Source: Rhodococcoides trifolii
GTDB taxonomy: Bacteria > Actinomycetota > Actinomycetes > Mycobacteriales > Mycobacteriaceae
DNA length: 64,000 nucleotides
Assembly: GCF_014635345.1 (NCBI RefSeq)
Contig: NZ_BMCU01000003.1
Span: forward strand, 310,001-374,000
Direction of reading: 5' to 3'
Shown: positions 63,982-64,000 of the stretch, piece after piece
Layout: each line of letters starts with the position of its first letter
Numbering within the stretch: the first letter of the stretch is position 1
Translations under genes and position numbers: made by a program
The notes under the pieces: model-generated
What the model was told of the DNA's origin: nothing
What the model saw: the letters and a program-made list of their open reading frames with translations, nothing else
Databases searched by the model: none

Positions 63982-64000
63982 CGCCCGAACAAGTCCCCGC

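Overview
The window is a high-GC actinobacterial chromosome segment. The gene content and order point to Mycobacteriales, most likely Rhodococcus or Rhodococcoides. The main clues are an ImuA'/ImuB/DnaE2 mutasome with actinobacterial LexA boxes, a SigD/RsdA locus beside guaB2-guaB3-choD, a SAM-IV-type riboswitch ahead of metY-metX, and GTG/TTG starts with ATGA/GTGA overlaps. From memory, much of the right-hand 48 kb follows the order of the M. tuberculosis Rv3330-Rv3414c region (DD-carboxypeptidase, yihY-trpS, metY-metX, DUF3017-folD, trmL, dnaE2, acrA1-like, imuB-imuA', guaA, choD, guaB3, guaB2, DUF5319, rsdA, sigD).

Bases 1-15.9 kb hold a myo-inositol catabolic locus. A truncated Gfo/Idh dehydrogenase diverges from a LacI regulator, followed by a lone ferric-siderophore-binding lipoprotein. 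A GntR regulator (IolR-like) diverges from iolC, a Cgl0158-type aldolase, iolB and iolD. A second LacI regulator diverges from a second operon: iolT, iolE, iolG, a sugar isomerase-like gene and iolA. Strong hairpins close both operons.

Bases 15.9-23.4 kb carry envelope and housekeeping genes: a D,D-carboxypeptidase, two methyltransferases, an alpha/alpha-toroid 'prenyltransferase-like' protein, a GT4 glycosyltransferase, YihY, TrpS and an Lrp/AsnC regulator.

Bases 23.6-32.3 kb are the most unusual part. Five co-directional genes, four of the junctions being tight or overlapping, encode (i) a 1642-residue membrane NRPS of the Pls/PosA (poly-lysine synthetase) type with order carrier - six TM/three left-handed beta-helix blocks - adenylation - carrier, (ii) a TauD/SyrP-type Fe/2-oxoglutarate dioxygenase, (iii, iv) SbnB- and SbnA-like enzymes that make L-2,3-diaminopropionate, and (v) a two-TM protein of unknown role. 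I infer a membrane machine that makes a homo-oligomer or polymer, or a conjugate, of (possibly hydroxylated) diaminopropionate. An MFS exporter lies convergent to it.

Bases 33.6-36.4 kb are metY-metX, preceded by a SAM-IV riboswitch, then a Cys-coding short ORF (MCSCPR) and duplicated segments that can pair alternatively, which suggests two-layer control. Bases 36.4-50.8 kb hold folD, trmL, dnaE2, a flavoprotein, an MMPL transporter, a two-domain reductase, a hydrolase, and dinB-imuB-imuA' with SOS boxes. Bases 51-55.8 kb hold a Ser/Thr kinase and a PspC/LiaF-like envelope-stress two-component system. Bases 55.8-64 kb hold guaA, choD, guaB3, guaB, DUF5319, rsdA and sigD. Short GC-rich direct and dispersed repeats occur at several gene junctions. 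I saw no tRNA, rRNA, insertion sequence or CRISPR array.
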